NCBI GenBank assembly: GCA_019095985.1
Contig: CM032660.1
Span: forward strand, 16,962,709-17,026,708
DNA from: Streblospio benedicti
Taxonomy: Eukaryota; Annelida; Polychaeta; Spionida; Spionidae
Length of the DNA: 64,000 nt
Direction: 5' to 3'
Shown piece by piece: positions 63,468-64,000 of the stretch (the first letter of the stretch is position 1; each line of letters starts with the position of its first letter). The notes beneath the pieces were generated by a model. The model saw only the letters and a program-made list of their open reading frames with translations, had not been told where the DNA came from and did not search any database. The translations under genes and the position numbers were made by a program.

Positions 63468-64000
63468 ACAGATGACAAGCCTCATTTTCACAAGTGATTT
63501 ATCCAAAAAGCACATGCATGAAAAGTGCCCATTGGATAGTGGCATAATCTTAAGGGTTTTGAAATGAATGTCGTTAAAGCGCGGACAAAAACTTGATAGT
63601 GATGAAAAAATTCTAACTGGCAAATTTCTAGGTTATTCAGTAGTTTTTCAATCTATGCTAAACTGGTGACAATCTTAGCACAATAATTCTCGGGTGAGTG
63701 TGAAACCAATTGACCAAAGACAGTGAAAATGATGATAAATATTTTATTGTTTATTTTTTACATAATATGTGCTTTTCATGTTAATTCTTATGAAATCAGT
63801 TTAGCATTTTCCTATTTTTAGACTTATATTTAATAAGTCCCTTTACTTCTGTCGGTGTCAGTTTTCAGCATGAAGAACTGATTGATGTTATATGTCCACT
63901 AGTCGTTCATGGGTTCAGGGTTAGAAGCCAGCTTGTTAGAGTATTATGCTTATCATCTAGTCTTTCGAAATCCATCATGTGTGATTTTGAAATATTACAT
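63003..64000. other. Mondo intron 15, running out of the window
   Basis: AT-rich intron sequence with an A34 run at 63433-63466. No acceptor leading to a recognisable bHLH exon was found. Confidence 0.55.
63433..63466. repeat. Poly(A) tract, 34 A
   Basis: An uninterrupted A run. It could be the tail of a retroposed copy, but the sequence upstream shows no recognisable parent and no flanking duplication. Confidence 0.8.

Overview
This window looks like nuclear DNA of a non-vertebrate animal. It is AT-rich, its genes are split by many GT-AG introns, and it is dense in small non-autonomous DNA transposons. Host proteins remain very close to human ones. Frequent TACATGTA-like words and the repeat types would fit a mollusc or another lophotrochozoan, but that is a guess. 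A fixed run of 100 N at 11475-11574 shows it is a draft scaffold.

Layout: (1) 1-5.5 kb is a decaying DNA transposon with two convergent genes, a SWIM/YqaJ nuclease-like protein (+) and a THAP/DDE transposase (-), the combination I associate with ISL2EU-type elements. (2) 5.56-8.96 kb is PIGC on the minus strand in seven coding exons; it encodes a subunit of the enzyme that starts GPI-anchor synthesis. (3) 10.6-11.5 kb is a minus-strand C2H2 zinc-finger gene whose 5' part is lost in the N gap; a second, damaged copy of PIGC exon 1 lies just beyond the gap. (4) 14.3-30.6 kb is a complete PRPF8 (Prp8, core of the U5 snRNP and spliceosome). I traced 43 coding exons summing to 7,083 nt (2,360 residues), in frame throughout. 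(5) 30.6-35.5 kb is a gap between genes filled with inverted-repeat elements, including an inverted pair of Penelope-like 3' ends. (6) From 35.5 kb to the window end is the Mondo gene (MondoA/ChREBP, MLXIP/MLXIPL), a glucose-sensing bHLH-zip factor. Fifteen coding exons are visible; the bHLH-zip end lies outside the window.

The most interesting signal is a 573-nt open exon at 56650-57222 inside Mondo. It has its own ATG with an in-frame stop just upstream, and a good donor whose phase matches exon 9. Used as an alternative first exon it would make a Mondo protein with a new Cys-rich N-terminus and without the glucose-sensing (LID/GRACE) region, which parallels mammalian ChREBP-beta. About 250 bp upstream is a triple DR1 nuclear-receptor motif. 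PRPF8 shows a compensated pair of one-base indels that garbles about six nearly invariant residues, and together with the transposon frameshift and the PIGC exon duplication this suggests local assembly errors. The genes are unrelated in pathway (GPI anchor, splicing, sugar-responsive transcription) and there is no operon logic.
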